Part shown: positions 54,997 to 64,000 of the stretch, piece by piece
Position numbering within the stretch: position 1 is the stretch's first letter
Layout of the letters: the number at the start of each line of letters is the position of its first letter
Assembly (NCBI RefSeq): GCF_024170225.1
Contig: NZ_JALJXU010000005.1
Span: 62,001-126,000 of the forward strand
Length of the DNA: 64,000 nt
Reading direction: 5' to 3'
From: Streptococcus gallinaceus
GTDB lineage: Bacteria; Bacillota; Bacilli; Lactobacillales; Streptococcaceae
Notes under the pieces: model-generated
Database searches by the model: none
What the model saw: only the letters and a program-made list of their open reading frames with translations
What the model was told of the DNA's origin: nothing
Made by a program: the position numbers and the translations under genes

Positions 54997-55846
54997 TTTA
55001 GCCATTAAAAATTTACGCATTGAAAAAACGGGTAAGAAATCTCATCAGACCTTGGTCAAGGGTGTGGATGTGACAGTACCTTCTGGTCAAATTTTAGGCA
55101 TTGTGGGTGAATCGGGAAGCGGAAAAAGTCTGACCATGAAGTCTGTGCTTGGGATTGTACCAAAGGGCTTGAAGGTAGACTATGATGCTATCGAAGTCGA
55201 GGGACGGTCAATCGACCAGCAAAGCTCACTTCCGGTGGCTATGATTTTCCAAGATCCCATGACCTCGCTCAATCCCCTGCGCAAAATTGGTTCCCACCTA
55301 GAAGAAGTTGTGAGACGTTTTCAGCCCAATTTATCAAAAGAAGAAGGGCAAGTCAAAATTCTTGAAATTTTGGGAAGGGTGGGAATTCAAAATCCAGAAC
55401 TCCGTCTCAAGCAGTATCCTTTTGAATTTTCAGGAGGCATGCGCCAGCGTATTTTGATCGCAATGGCTCTCTTGGCCAATCCAAAGGTACTGATTGCTGA
55501 TGAGCCGACAACGGCGCTTGACGTAACCATTCAGGCTCAAATTTTAGCCCTGCTCAAGGAATTGCAGGAAACATTGGGCTTGACGGTTGTGATTGTCAGC
55601 CATGATTTTAGTGTGATTGCAGGTTTGTGTGACCAAGTCAAGGTCATGCGTCAAGGAGAATTTGTCGAGGAAGGAACGGTGGACGATATTTTCCAAAATC
55701 CACTCCATCCTTACACCCAGGAATTGCTACGTGCAGCTCGTCTAGAAGCAAGTGCGAGTAAGACAGATGTGCAGGTAGCGGGTCTCACAGAGCTGGTAGC
55801 TGTATCGCCAAGCCATCGAGTGAGAAAGGAGATGAGCCATGTCTAA
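54986..55846 (+). CDS. Peptide ABC transporter ATPase (DppD/OppD type)
   Basis: 286-aa ABC ATPase. Walker A GESGSGKS (~43-50), signature [15 protein letters not shown] (~151), Walker [13 protein letters not shown], and a C-terminal oligopeptide-type extension cut short relative to some OppD. I start it at ATG 54986, 9 nt after AAAGGAGG, rather than at the TTG one codon earlier. Overlaps the next gene by 8 nt. Confidence 0.92.
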   Translation: MTTSLAIKNLRIEKTGKKSHQTLVKGVDVTVPSGQILGIVGESGSGKSLTMKSVLGIVPKGLKVDYDAIEVEGRSIDQQSSLPVAMIFQDPMTSLNPLRKIGSHLEEVVRRFQPNLSKEEGQVKILEILGRVGIQNPELRLKQYPFEFSGGMRQRILIAMALLANPKVLIADEPTTALDVTIQAQILALLKELQETLGLTVVIVSHDFSVIAGLCDQVKVMRQGEFVEEGTVDDIFQNPLHPYTQELLRAARLEASASKTDVQVAGLTELVAVSPSHRVRKEMSHV

Positions 55847-56717
55847 ACCTGTTTTCATTCAAGTAAATGGTGTGGAGAAGGTCTATTCCAAGAAAAACAT
55901 CCTAGGGCAAGAGCAGCGTCATGTGGCTGTAAATGGGGTAGACTTGGCCTTGTACAAGGGAGAGACCTTGGGGTTGGTCGGAGAGTCGGGTTCGGGCAAG
56001 TCTACCTTGGCTAAGTTGATTTTGGGACTGGAAACGCCGACGTCTGGCAACATTTCTTATACAGGACTGTCAGACCAAGATTTGAAAAATCAAGCCTTGC
56101 AGATTATTTACCAAGATCCATTTTCAGCCTTAAATCCGCACTTATCCGCCCTGGAAATTGTCAAAGAACCACTTTTTAAATTGCCTAAAAAAGAAGCTGA
56201 AGAGCAGGCTTTGGCGATATTAGAGCGGGTTGGCATCAGCGGAAATGATGTCTATAAACGACCAAAATCCTTTAGTGGCGGTCAGCGTCAGCGGATTGGA
56301 ATTGCTCGTGCGGTAGTCAGTCGTCCTCAGTTCATTGTCTGTGATGAGCCTACTTCAGCCTTGGATGTGTCTATCCAATCACAGATTTTAGAGTTGTTAG
56401 CAGAGCTACAAGAGGAATTTCAGCTGTCCTATCTCTTTATCTCCCATGATTTAACGGTTGTTGAGCATTTTTCAGCTCGGATTGCAGTGCTCTATAAGGG
56501 AGCATTGGTAGAGTTAGCACCGGCGGACAAGTTATTTGCAAATCCGCAACATCCCTATACTCAGTATCTCTTGACTGCGAATTTGCCGCTTGATCCAAGT
56601 CGGGCTAAAGAACAGTTGAGTAAATTATCGAGCCAAGTTTCAGATTTCACCTTGACGGATCAATTTGACTGGGTAGAAGTGGAAGACGGTCACTTTTTCA
56701 GAAAAAATCATCTATAA
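55839..56717 (+). CDS. Peptide ABC transporter ATPase (DppF/OppF type)
   Basis: 292-aa second ATPase. Walker [10 protein letters not shown] (~48-56), [11 protein letters not shown], signature [15 protein letters not shown] (~145), Walker [13 protein letters not shown] and [12 protein letters not shown]. It forms a heterodimer with the preceding ATPase. Last gene of the operon, with a terminator after it. Confidence 0.92.
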   Translation: MSKPVFIQVNGVEKVYSKKNILGQEQRHVAVNGVDLALYKGETLGLVGESGSGKSTLAKLILGLETPTSGNISYTGLSDQDLKNQALQIIYQDPFSALNPHLSALEIVKEPLFKLPKKEAEEQALAILERVGISGNDVYKRPKSFSGGQRQRIGIARAVVSRPQFIVCDEPTSALDVSIQSQILELLAELQEEFQLSYLFISHDLTVVEHFSARIAVLYKGALVELAPADKLFANPQHPYTQYLLTANLPLDPSRAKEQLSKLSSQVSDFTLTDQFDWVEVEDGHFFRKNHL

Positions 56718-56724
56718 ATACAAG

Positions 56725-56757
56725 AACACGATATCTAGAAATGGCTATCGTGTTTTA
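56725..56757 (+). terminator. Terminator after the peptide transporter operon
   Basis: AACACGATA (56725-56733) pairs with TATCGTGTT (56746-56754), 12-nt loop, then TTAT. Confidence 0.75.
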
Positions 56758-56803
56758 TGTTCGGTTTTTATTCGGAAAATACATATAAAAACAAAAATAT
56801 CTC

Positions 56804-56831
56804 TTGAATTTTCGTCTTATTCTGCTAAAAT
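56804..56831 (+). promoter_or_regulatory. add promoter
   Basis: TTGAAT (56804-56809), 16-bp spacer, TAAAAT (56826-56831). The in-frame ATG at 56830 lies within this -10 box, which supports the later start at 56860. Confidence 0.75.
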
Positions 56832-56859
56832 GGTAGAAATACCTTTTGGGAGTACGGAA

Positions 56860-57879
56860 ATGAATAAGAAAATCCTTGAAAAATTAGCCAAAACAGAATT
56901 GCATTGTCACTTAGATGGTTCTCTTTCAATGGCAGCTATTCGTCAATTGGCAGAAATGGCAACCATCAGCATTCCTGCGTCGGACGAAGAGTTGAAAGCC
57001 TGTATTACTGCACCGGATCATGTGGAAAATCTGATGGATTATTTGAAGACCTTTGATTTTGTACGTCCGCTTTTGCAGACTAAGGAAGCCTTGGCTGTGG
57101 CAGCTTATGATGTAGCTAAGCAAGCAGCGAAAGAAAATGTTCTTTATATAGAGATTCGATTTGCACCGGAACTGTCTATGGATGCAGGATTGACAGCTAT
57201 TGAGACGGTAGAGGCTGTCTTGACAGGACTCCAACGTGCAGAAAAAGAGTTTGGAATTGTAGCCAAATTGCTGGTATGCGGTATGCGCCAATCCAATCCA
57301 GCTACGACACGAGATATTTTGTTTCACCTAGCAGAGTTAGCACCACAAGGCTTGGTTGGATTTGACTTTGCGGGAGATGAGCATGGATTTCCACCGGAAA
57401 CGATCAGAGATCTGATTGCTCAAGTGCAAGAATCTGGTTTTCCCATGACGCTTCATGCGGGTGAGTGTGGTTGTCCGAGTCATATTTCAACGAGCTTAGC
57501 CATGGGAATCAAGCGGATGGGGCATGTGACAGCCATTCATCATCAACCGGAGATTATCGAGGAGTTTGTCCGTCAAGGTGCAACTGCGGAGCTCTGTCTG
57601 ACGAGTAATCTTCAAACCAAAGCAGCACCCAGTCTAGCAGATTTTCCTTACCTTGAGTTAAAAGCGGCGGGCGCTAATATCACCATCAATACAGACAATC
57701 GCACGGTGTCCGCTACCAATCTTACAAAGGAATACAGCCATTTTGTGGAATATTTTGGAACGACCATAGAAGAGTTTTTGCAGCATAATGAAACAGCCAT
57801 CCGCGCATCCTTTACCAGCCAGTCTCAGAAAGAGGAACTGCTCACCAAACTCCAGGAGTTCTATGCTCCCTTTCTTTAA
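56860..57879 (+). CDS. add: Adenosine deaminase
   Basis: 339-aa metallo-deaminase that converts adenosine to inosine. Zinc ligands: HCHLDGSL (~13-20), LHAGECG (~197-203), and the His of HHQPE with NTDNRTVS (~277-284), where the Asp is catalytic. Full length for the family. I use ATG 56860 because the earlier ATG overlaps the promoter. Monocistronic; no purine operon is adjacent. It could feed hypoxanthine salvage, which fits the purine permease elsewhere in the window. Confidence 0.94.
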   Translation: MNKKILEKLAKTELHCHLDGSLSMAAIRQLAEMATISIPASDEELKACITAPDHVENLMDYLKTFDFVRPLLQTKEALAVAAYDVAKQAAKENVLYIEIRFAPELSMDAGLTAIETVEAVLTGLQRAEKEFGIVAKLLVCGMRQSNPATTRDILFHLAELAPQGLVGFDFAGDEHGFPPETIRDLIAQVQESGFPMTLHAGECGCPSHISTSLAMGIKRMGHVTAIHHQPEIIEEFVRQGATAELCLTSNLQTKAAPSLADFPYLELKAAGANITINTDNRTVSATNLTKEYSHFVEYFGTTIEEFLQHNETAIRASFTSQSQKEELLTKLQEFYAPFL

Positions 57880-57922
57880 AGGAGGAGATTAAAATTCTTT
57901 ATTCGCCCTTAAATTTTATATA

Positions 57923-57952
57923 TTAGACGGAGTGGAGGTTCCGTGTTAAGAT
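57923..57952 (+). promoter_or_regulatory. Promoter of the GATase1-like hydrolase gene
   Basis: TTAGAC (57923-57928), 18-bp spacer, TAAGAT (57947-57952). The ATG lies 27 nt downstream after AAGGAGG. Confidence 0.68.
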
Positions 57953-57978
57953 AAAAACAACAATAAGGAGGGCGAGAT

Positions 57979-58659
57979 ATGGTTAAGGTAATTGTTGGAA
58001 TTTCAGGAAATATCAAGGAGTTACCAGCCATGTCAGGCATGGTCTATGATGCGGTAGGACGTGATTTGTCTCAGGGCGTAACAGAGGTGGGAGGGCTTCC
58101 GATTGTGATTCCCGTTGGAGCTCCGAGCCTTGCTAAGGACTATGTGTCTATGATTGATAAATTGATTTTATCAGGTGGTCAGCATGTTCATCCCAAATTT
58201 TATGGCGAGAAAAAAGTCATTGATAGCGATGATTATTCACTGGAACGAGATGAATTTGAATTGGCTTTGATTCGAGAGGCTTTGAAGCAAGGTAAGCCAA
58301 TCTTTGCTGTTTGCCGTGGAATGCAATTGCTGAATGTAGCTTTGGGCGGCAGTCTTCATCAAGAAATCGCTAATCACTGGCAGGAAGATTTGTCAGGAAC
58401 TTGCCATGATGTTCAGTTGCTACCCAATAGTCGAGTCAGCCACCTCTTTCAACAAAGTCGTCAGGTTAACTCGCTCCATCGACAGAGTATCAAAGAATTA
58501 GGAGAAGGTTTGGTCGTCACTGCTAAGGATCCGCGCGATGGAACGATTGAAGCCTACGAAGGCGAGGCGCTCTTGGGCCTCCAGTGGCATCCCGAATTTC
58601 TGCTAGAAAATAGCGAAGCCAACAGACGCCTCTTTGAGTATCTAGTAAAAGAATTTTAA
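57979..58659 (+). CDS. Gamma-glutamyl-gamma-aminobutyrate hydrolase family protein (class I GATase fold)
   Basis: 226-aa hydrolase. Nucleophile Cys in FAVCRGMQLLNVALGG (~114), catalytic His in GLQWHPEF (~202) with Glu two residues later, and the substrate loop LILSGGQHVHPKFYGE. The PuuD family removes glutamate from gamma-glutamyl compounds. No polyamine genes adjacent, so the actual substrate is uncertain. Terminator follows. Confidence 0.9.
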   Translation: MVKVIVGISGNIKELPAMSGMVYDAVGRDLSQGVTEVGGLPIVIPVGAPSLAKDYVSMIDKLILSGGQHVHPKFYGEKKVIDSDDYSLERDEFELALIREALKQGKPIFAVCRGMQLLNVALGGSLHQEIANHWQEDLSGTCHDVQLLPNSRVSHLFQQSRQVNSLHRQSIKELGEGLVVTAKDPRDGTIEAYEGEALLGLQWHPEFLLENSEANRRLFEYLVKEF

Positions 58660-58686
58660 ATGATTGAATCTTTATAAACAGGAAAG

Positions 58687-58717
58687 GCTGAGAACTTGCG
58701 TCTCAGCTTCTTTTTAT
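58687..58717 (+). terminator. Terminator after the GATase1-like gene
   Basis: GCTGAGA (58687-58693 region) pairs with TCTCAGC (58701-58707), 7-nt loop, then TTCTTTTT. Confidence 0.85.
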
Positions 58718-58793
58718 ATAGGGTATAGTCTACGGCTATATACTTTACAAAAAGGAGATAAAAGAATTTTAAGTGGCAGTTAAAAATTCTATA

Positions 58794-58868
58794 TTGGGCA
58801 GTCGCCTGTCTTTGTGATAAGATAATGACAGTTAAAAAACTTAGGGATGTGAAAGTAAATCCTTCACA
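58794..58868 (+). promoter_or_regulatory. metQ promoter and leader hairpin
   Basis: TTGGGC (58794-58799), 18-bp spacer, TAAGAT (58818-58823). In the leader TGTGAA (58848-58853) pairs with TTCACA (58863-58868), 20 nt before the metQ ATG. No S-box or T-box was recognised. Confidence 0.6.
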
Positions 58869-58887
58869 TTCAAAAAGGAGAAAAAGT

Positions 58888-59739
58888 ATGAATTTTAAAA
58901 AAGTATTTGGATTAGCAGCTGTGGCTGTTTTGTCAATTGGTGCTCTTGCAGCATGTGGTTCAAAGAAGGCAAGCAAGTCTGATAGCAACACTGTAAAAAT
59001 CGGTGTGATGGGCTTGAGCGCAACAGAAGAAGCGCGATGGGACAAGATTAAAGAACTCTTGGGCGACGATGTGAAGTTGGAGTTCACTGAGTTCACAGAT
59101 TATTCTCAACCAAACCGCGCAGTTGCTGAAGGAGAAGTAGATATCAATGCTTTCCAACACCACAACTTCCTCAACAACTGGAACAAAGAAAATAAAGGTG
59201 ACTTGGTAGCGATTGCGGATACTATTATCTCACCAATCCGTCTCTACTCAGGTACTGAAAATGGAAAAAACAAATACAAATCAGTAGAAGAGATTCCGAA
59301 CGGAGCAGAGATTGCAGTACCAAATGATGCAACAAATGAAAGCCGTGCTCTTTACCTCCTCCAATCAGCTGGTTTGATTAAATTGGATGTATCAGGAACT
59401 GAATTGGCTACTGTTGTCAACATCAAAGAAAATCCTAAAAACTTGAAAGTAACCGAATTGGATGCTAGCCAAACAGCTTCTTCACTTCAATCAGTTGCAG
59501 CAGCAGTTGTGAACAACACCTTCGTTCAAGAAGCAGGTTTGGACTATAAGAGTGCGCTTTACAAAGAAGTGAAAGACGAAAATTCTGAGCAATGGTACAA
59601 CATCATTGCAGCGAAAAAAGACTGGGAAAAATCAAACAAGGCTGATGCCATCAAGAAAATCATCAAAGCTTACCACACTGATGACGTGAAAAAAGTCATT
59701 GAAAAATCTTCAGACGGTTTGGACGAACCAGTTTGGTAA
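58888..59739 (+). CDS. metQ: Methionine-binding lipoprotein MetQ (NlpA family)
   Basis: 283-aa substrate-binding lipoprotein. Signal peptide with lipobox LAAC (Cys ~24), then the NlpA domain (VKIGVMGLSATEEARWD; EFTDYSQPNRAVAEGEVDINAFQHHNFLNNW in parts). It binds L- or D-methionine for MetNI. I start it at ATG 58888 after AAAGGAG; the earlier in-frame ATG lies in the leader. First gene of metQ-M20-metN-metI, the order found in pneumococcus. Confidence 0.95.
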   Translation: MNFKKVFGLAAVAVLSIGALAACGSKKASKSDSNTVKIGVMGLSATEEARWDKIKELLGDDVKLEFTEFTDYSQPNRAVAEGEVDINAFQHHNFLNNWNKENKGDLVAIADTIISPIRLYSGTENGKNKYKSVEEIPNGAEIAVPNDATNESRALYLLQSAGLIKLDVSGTELATVVNIKENPKNLKVTELDASQTASSLQSVAAAVVNNTFVQEAGLDYKSALYKEVKDENSEQWYNIIAAKKDWEKSNKADAIKKIIKAYHTDDVKKVIEKSSDGLDEPVW

Positions 59740-59768
59740 AAAACAACGGGAAAACGATCGTATAGCAA

Positions 59769-59792
59769 GAGGCGTGTGAACACATACGCCTC
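59769..59792 (+). other. Hairpin between metQ and the M20 peptidase gene
   Basis: GAGGCGT/ACGCCTC, 10-nt loop, followed by only ATTTG. Probably an attenuator or 3'-end stabiliser that keeps metQ more abundant than the downstream genes. Confidence 0.55.
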
Positions 59793-59819
59793 ATTTGCCT
59801 TATTATAAAGGAGTAAGTC

Positions 59820-61187
59820 ATGGCAGAAAAATTAGATAAAATTCAAGAATTTGAGTCCGATGCAGTGATTCAGCACTATTTTGAAGTGTTGAAAGTGTTG
59901 ATTTCAAAAAAATCTATCTTTGCCCAACAGATTGGATTGTTAGAAGTTGCGACTTTTTTGAAAGAGCTATTTGAGGCGGAAGGGGCTGAAGTTCTTCTCG
60001 ATGATTCCTATGCGGCACCCTTTGTGATGGCCAAGTTTAAGAGTCCACTTCCCGATGCCAAGACCATTATTTTTTATAATCACTACGATACAGTACCTGC
60101 TGATGGTGACCAAATTTGGACAGGACAGCCATTTGAAGTGGATGTGCGTGATGGGCATATTTACGGCCGTGGTGTAGATGACGACAAGGGGCATATTATT
60201 GCTCGTCTGACAGCTGTTAAACAGTATTTGACGCAGCATGAAGTTCTTCCTGTCAATATTACCTTTATCATGGAAGGGGCAGAAGAGTCAGCTTCTGTTG
60301 ACTTGGATAAGTATTTGGAAAAATACAAATCTCATCTAGTCGGTGCAGATTTGCTCGTCTGGGAGCAAGGTTCACGCAATGTGCTGGACCAATTGGAAAT
60401 TTCTGGTGGCAATAAAGGAATTGTAACCTTTGATGTGTCTGTTAAGAGTGCGAACTTGGATATTCATTCATCTTATGGTGGTGTAGTGGATTCTGCAGCT
60501 TGGTACCTGCTTAACGCACTCCAATCCATGCGTGCAGCTGACGGTCGTATCTTGGTAGACGGTATTTACGACAAGGTTCAAGAACCAAATGAACGCGAGT
60601 TGGCCTTGGTGGAGGAATTTGCCCTAGCAACTAGCCAAATAGTGACAGAGGTTTACGGTTTGACACTCCCAACCTTGGTTGAAGAACGCAAAGAATTTTT
60701 GAAACGTTTGTATTTTGAGCCTTCTATGACCATCGAAGGGTTATCCACTGGCTATCTTGGACAAGGTGTTAAGACCATCATCCCAGCGCAAGCATCTGCA
60801 AAGATGGAAGTCCGCTTGGTGCCAGGCTTAGAGCCTCATGATGTACTAGACAAAATTCGCCAACATCTGATAAAATATAACTTTGAAAAGGTGCAAGTAG
60901 ACTTTACCTTGGGCGAAATGAGTTACCGTAGTGATATGTCTGCTCCGTCTATCCTAAATGTCATCGAGCTGGCTAAAAAATTAACACCAGAAGGGGTTGC
61001 AGTCTTGCCAACCTCACCTGGAACAGGACCAATGCATACTGTTTTCTATGCTTTGGGTGTGCCGCAAGCTGGATTTGGGATGGGAAATGCCAATAGTCGT
61101 GACCACGCTGGCGACGAAAATGTCCGCATTGCAGACTATGTCAGCCACATTGAACTAATCGAGGAGTTAATTACAAGTTATGAGTAA
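59820..61187 (+). CDS. M20 family metallopeptidase in the methionine uptake operon
   Basis: 455-aa zinc dipeptidase/deacylase. Metal-site motifs are [11 protein letters not shown] (~78-88), [10 protein letters not shown] (~115-124) and MEGAEESAS (~150-158), with a dimerisation domain in the middle and a late His in SRDHAG. It may release methionine from peptides or N-acyl methionine taken up by MetQNI (inference from context). Overlaps metN by 8 nt; AAAGGAG precedes the ATG. Confidence 0.9.
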   Translation: MAEKLDKIQEFESDAVIQHYFEVLKVLISKKSIFAQQIGLLEVATFLKELFEAEGAEVLLDDSYAAPFVMAKFKSPLPDAKTIIFYNHYDTVPADGDQIWTGQPFEVDVRDGHIYGRGVDDDKGHIIARLTAVKQYLTQHEVLPVNITFIMEGAEESASVDLDKYLEKYKSHLVGADLLVWEQGSRNVLDQLEISGGNKGIVTFDVSVKSANLDIHSSYGGVVDSAAWYLLNALQSMRAADGRILVDGIYDKVQEPNERELALVEEFALATSQIVTEVYGLTLPTLVEERKEFLKRLYFEPSMTIEGLSTGYLGQGVKTIIPAQASAKMEVRLVPGLEPHDVLDKIRQHLIKYNFEKVQVDFTLGEMSYRSDMSAPSILNVIELAKKLTPEGVAVLPTSPGTGPMHTVFYALGVPQAGFGMGNANSRDHAGDENVRIADYVSHIELIEELITSYE

Positions 61188-62244
61188 AAAAATGATTCAG
61201 TTGGATCATATTGATGTGACTTTTCATCAGAAAAAACGGACCATTGAAGCCGTTAAAGATGTCACTATCCATATCAATCAAGGCGATATTTATGGGATAG
61301 TTGGTTATTCTGGTGCAGGGAAATCAACTTTGGTCCGCGTTGTCAACCTCTTGCAGGTTCCAAGCAAGGGAAAAATTACCATTGATGAGGATGTCATCTT
61401 TGAAGGGGACAAGGTGACCCTGAAATCTAGTCAATTGCGTCAGAAGCGCCGCGAAATCGGAATGATTTTCCAGCATTTCAACCTGATGGCTCAGATGACT
61501 GCAGCAGAAAATGTAGCCTTTGCCCTCAAGCACTCAGGACTTTCAAAAGCTGAGAAGGCAGAAAAAGTTGCAAAATTATTGGAATTGGTCGGTTTGGCAG
61601 ATCGTGCTGAAAACTATCCTTCTCAGTTGTCAGGTGGTCAAAAGCAACGGGTTGCCATTGCGCGTGCCTTGGCAAATGATCCAAAGATTTTGATTTCAGA
61701 TGAAGCGACATCAGCCTTGGACCCAAAAACAACCAAGCAAATCTTGGCTCTCTTACAAGAACTCAACCAAAAATTGGGATTGACCATTGTCTTGATTACC
61801 CACGAAATGCAGATTGTCAAGGACATTGCAAACCGTGTGGCTGTCATGCAAAATGGTCAATTGATTGAAGAAGGCTCTGTGCTCGAAATCTTCTCTCATC
61901 CGAAAGAAACCTTGACCCAAGACTTCATCACAACAGCAACAGGAATCGACGAAGCCATGGTGAAAATCAACAAGCAAGAAGTCGTTCGTCAGTTACAAGC
62001 AGGCGAAAAGTTGGTTCAGCTCAAGTATGCAGGACATGCGACAGACGAGCCTTTGCTCAATCAAGTCTATAAGAACCATCAAGTAACGGCTAATATTCTG
62101 TATGCCAATATTGAAATTCTGGACGATACGCCAGTTGGTGAAATGGTTGTTATCTTATCAGGTCAGCCTGAAAATGTGACAGCGGCACTTGCTGAAATCA
62201 AGACTGCGCAAGTTGAAGTAACGATTTTGAAGGAGGGAAATTAA
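61180..62244 (+). CDS. metN: Methionine ABC transporter ATP-binding protein MetN
   Basis: 354-aa ABC ATPase. Walker [10 protein letters not shown] (~42-50), signature [15 protein letters not shown] (~148), Walker [14 protein letters not shown], His in LITHEMQIV. The C-terminal NIL domain (~270-354) is the methionine-sensing regulatory domain that inhibits uptake. Its stop is directly followed by the metI ATG. Confidence 0.94.
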   Translation: MSKKMIQLDHIDVTFHQKKRTIEAVKDVTIHINQGDIYGIVGYSGAGKSTLVRVVNLLQVPSKGKITIDEDVIFEGDKVTLKSSQLRQKRREIGMIFQHFNLMAQMTAAENVAFALKHSGLSKAEKAEKVAKLLELVGLADRAENYPSQLSGGQKQRVAIARALANDPKILISDEATSALDPKTTKQILALLQELNQKLGLTIVLITHEMQIVKDIANRVAVMQNGQLIEEGSVLEIFSHPKETLTQDFITTATGIDEAMVKINKQEVVRQLQAGEKLVQLKYAGHATDEPLLNQVYKNHQVTANILYANIEILDDTPVGEMVVILSGQPENVTAALAEIKTAQVEVTILKEGN

Positions 62245-62949
62245 ATGTTGGATTCGATTTTACAATACATTCAGACCAATTTCCCAGATGTGTATAAGAT
62301 TGGCTGGGATGGTCAAACAGGCTGGTGGACAGCAACGTATTTGACACTGTACATGACTTTTGCATCGTTTGCAGTTGGTGGTGTCATGGGCTTGGTGACA
62401 GGTCTGGCCTTGGTTATCACAGGTCCTAGTGGTATCCGGGAAAATAAAGTCGTTTTTTGGATTTTAGATACGGTTTCTTCTATCCTACGTGCGGTTCCAT
62501 TTATTGTTCTATTGGCCTTGATTTTCCCATTGACCAAGTTAATTGTCGGGACAACCATTGGTACAGACGCGGCCTTGGTACCGTTGGCGCTTTCCGTCTT
62601 TCCATTCTATGCGCGCCAAGTGCAGGTGGTCTTGGCTGAATTGGACCGTGGAGTGATTGAAGCAGCAGAAGCATCTGGCGCAACTTTCTGGGATATTGTT
62701 CTGGTTTACTTGGGAGAGGGATTGCCAGAAATTATCCGTGTAACAACCTTCTCACTGGTTTCCTTGGTTGGATACACAGCTATGGCTGGAGCTATTGGCT
62801 CAGGTGGATTGGGAATGGTTGCCTTGGTCTATGGTCAACAACGGTTTAACTATGATGTTACCTTCTTGGCAACGATTTTGATTTTGCTGATTATTTTTAT
62901 CATCCAGTTTATCGGGGACTTCCTTTCACGTAAGCTCAGTCACAAATAG
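62245..62949 (+). CDS. metI: Methionine ABC transporter permease MetI
   Basis: 234-aa inner-membrane permease with five hydrophobic segments. EAA-type loop is GVIEAAEASGATFWDIVLVYLGEGLPEI in parts (~134-161). It forms a dimer with MetN. ATG starts directly after the metN stop with AAGGAGGG just upstream. Called metP in some streptococci. Confidence 0.93.
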   Translation: MLDSILQYIQTNFPDVYKIGWDGQTGWWTATYLTLYMTFASFAVGGVMGLVTGLALVITGPSGIRENKVVFWILDTVSSILRAVPFIVLLALIFPLTKLIVGTTIGTDAALVPLALSVFPFYARQVQVVLAELDRGVIEAAEASGATFWDIVLVYLGEGLPEIIRVTTFSLVSLVGYTAMAGAIGSGGLGMVALVYGQQRFNYDVTFLATILILLIIFIIQFIGDFLSRKLSHK

Positions 62950-62958
62950 GAGTTGACA

Positions 62959-63795
62959 ATGAAAAACTACACAATGAACAATGGCTTAACCATACCTGCA
63001 GTTGGGTTTGGAACCTACTTATCAAAAGATGGTGATGAGGTTTACCGCGCTGTTTTGACAGCTCTGGATGCAGGTTATCGTCATATCGATACCGCTGCTT
63101 ATTATGGAAATGAAGAAAGCATTGGTCGTGTCCTGAAGGATTCAGGGATTCCGCGCGAGGAGCTCTTTATCACGACAAAATTGTGGAATGATGCCCATGG
63201 TTATGACGAAGCAAAAGCAGCTTTAGAGACATCTCTTCAAAAATTACAGTTGGATTATGTGGACCTTTATTTGATTCATTGGCCAAATCCTGTTAACCTT
63301 CGTGACAGCTGGCAATTTGCAAATGCGGAAACTTGGCGTGCCATGGAAGAAATGGTTGAAGCGGGTCTGATTCGTACAATTGGTGTGAGTAACTTTATGG
63401 TTCACCACTTAGATGAGCTCTTAAAAACAGCCGCCATCGTCCCTGCGGTCAATCAAATCCGTCTAGCACCTGGCGTTTACCAGGAAGAGATTGTTCAGTA
63501 TTGTAGAGGGAAAAATATCGTGATTGAGGCATGGAGCCCCTTGGGACGTGGCGAACTCTTTAGTCACCCAACCATGCTGGCTATTGCTGAAAAATACGAT
63601 AAGTCGGTCGCACAAATTGCCCTTGCCTGGTCATGGGCACATGGCTTTTTACCCCTGCCTAAGTCGGTAACGGATAGTCGCATCATTGCTAATCTCGACT
63701 TCCAAGACCTTGTTTTATCGGATGAAGATATTGAATCTATTACAGCTATCCAAGGTGTGACAGGAGCCTATAATCCTGATGAAACGAATTTCTAA
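62959..63795 (+). CDS. Aldo/keto reductase
   Basis: 278-aa NADPH-dependent oxidoreductase with a TIM-barrel. Tetrad: Asp in HIDTAAYYGNEE (Asp ~45, Tyr ~50), Lys in ITTKLWN (~76) and His in LIHWPNP (~109); the cofactor region is PLPKSVTDSRIIANLDF. Similar to 2,5-diketo-D-gluconate or methylglyoxal reductases. ATG 62959 lies 6 nt after AGGAG; the TTG two codons earlier is too near. 9 bp after metI, so likely cotranscribed; substrate unknown. Confidence 0.92.
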   Translation: MKNYTMNNGLTIPAVGFGTYLSKDGDEVYRAVLTALDAGYRHIDTAAYYGNEESIGRVLKDSGIPREELFITTKLWNDAHGYDEAKAALETSLQKLQLDYVDLYLIHWPNPVNLRDSWQFANAETWRAMEEMVEAGLIRTIGVSNFMVHHLDELLKTAAIVPAVNQIRLAPGVYQEEIVQYCRGKNIVIEAWSPLGRGELFSHPTMLAIAEKYDKSVAQIALAWSWAHGFLPLPKSVTDSRIIANLDFQDLVLSDEDIESITAIQGVTGAYNPDETNF

Positions 63796-63806
63796 TGTAT
63801 AATCAT

Positions 63807-64000
63807 TAGACAAATCCCCACTTTTTTGCTATAATAGTCACTAAGAGAGAAAGTCTTAGAACACTTGTTTAGCGAGCCCGTGGTAGTGGAAGACGGGTCC
63901 TGTTTACTAAAGAACTGGCGCTTTCGGATATTTAATAGTTAGAAATGAAGTTATAAATTAGGGTGGAACCGCGTTTCGACGCCCCTATGTCATTCGGCAT
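63807..64000 (+). promoter_or_regulatory. T-box leader with its promoter, probably glycine-specific, cut by window edge
   Basis: Promoter TAGACA (63807-63812), 17-bp spacer, TATAAT (63830-63835) with extended TGC. Stem I closes by GAAAG (63849-63853) with CTTTC (63921-63925). The triplet GGC plus G (63917-63920) precedes this helix, the same arrangement as UCU-A in the serS leader, so the specifier reads glycine. The antiterminator is AGGG-[TGGAACC]-GCG...CGC-CCCT (63960-63986). The regulated gene, possibly glyQS, lies beyond the window. Confidence 0.82.

Noticed and set aside
59769-59792. Terminator after metQ
   Set aside because: The stem is good but lacks a T-run, and the downstream genes are overlapping and share an operon; treated as an attenuator or stabiliser.

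Overview
The window is a low-GC Gram-positive chromosome segment from a Streptococcus. Gene content and order (manLMN-manO-serS, tsaE-GNAT-LCP, ecsAB-ccrZ-trmB-rimP-nusA-rnpM-ylxQ-infB-rbfA, yqeG-yqeH-yhbY-nadD-yqeK-rsfS, clpL with CtsR boxes, metQ-M20 peptidase-metNI) are typical of the genus. Strong AGGAG ribosome binding sites, CcpA-type cre sites, T-box leaders and an LPSTG sortase signal agree. The mix resembles Streptococcus suis or a close relative, but the species is an inference. No rRNA, tRNA, CRISPR array, prophage or intact insertion sequence was seen.

Layout. 1-4.5 kb: the C-terminal tail of an LPXTG wall protein, a cre-controlled glucose PTS permease (ptsG) and two tandem endonuclease/exonuclease/phosphatase (EEP) proteins. 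4.5-9.3 kb (minus strand): the mannose PTS operon manLMN, manO, then serS behind a serine T-box whose promoter overlaps the end of manO. 9.4-16.3 kb: a Cthe_2159-type lipoprotein, a Cof-type HAD phosphatase, a purine permease, tsaE (apparently leaderless), a GNAT acetyltransferase, an LCP wall-polymer ligase, a small membrane coiled-coil protein and a HIT protein. 16.4-25.3 kb: ecsAB, the cell-cycle regulator ccrZ, trmB and the rimP-nusA-rnpM-ylxQ-infB-rbfA translation/transcription operon. 25.4-32 kb: small proteins and the yqeG-to-yqeM ribosome-assembly/NAD cluster.

32-37.7 kb: an alpha/beta hydrolase coupled to an mprF broken by two opposite frameshifts (one at a run of seven T), then tmcAL, a PH-domain protein and an autoregulated MerR/TipAS regulator. 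37.7-42.2 kb: the dihydroxyacetone regulon, dhaKLM-glpF divergent from dhaS-dhaQ, around a GGACA-N12-TGTCC operator and a cre site. 42.2-44.6 kb: clpL behind a long leader with four CtsR-like boxes, a possible 32-codon leader ORF and a terminator-like hairpin. 45-49.2 kb: licT-bglP-bglA behind a RAT/terminator switch. 49.3-49.5 kb: a decayed IS200/IS605 tnpA. 49.6-50.6 kb: padR with a DUF2812 membrane protein and two matching operators. 50.7-64 kb: yebC, a five-gene peptide ABC transporter, adenosine deaminase, a class I glutamine amidotransferase-like hydrolase, the methionine uptake operon metQ-M20-metN-metI, an aldo/keto reductase, and at the right edge a T-box whose specifier reads as glycine (GGC).

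The region is mostly core metabolism and housekeeping. I do not see a convincing wholly new system. The points most worth a second look are regulatory architecture and decay: the mprF double frameshift, the clpL leader, the leaderless tsaE promoter, the padR operator pair, the hairpin over the nusA ribosome binding site, and the IS200 remnant.
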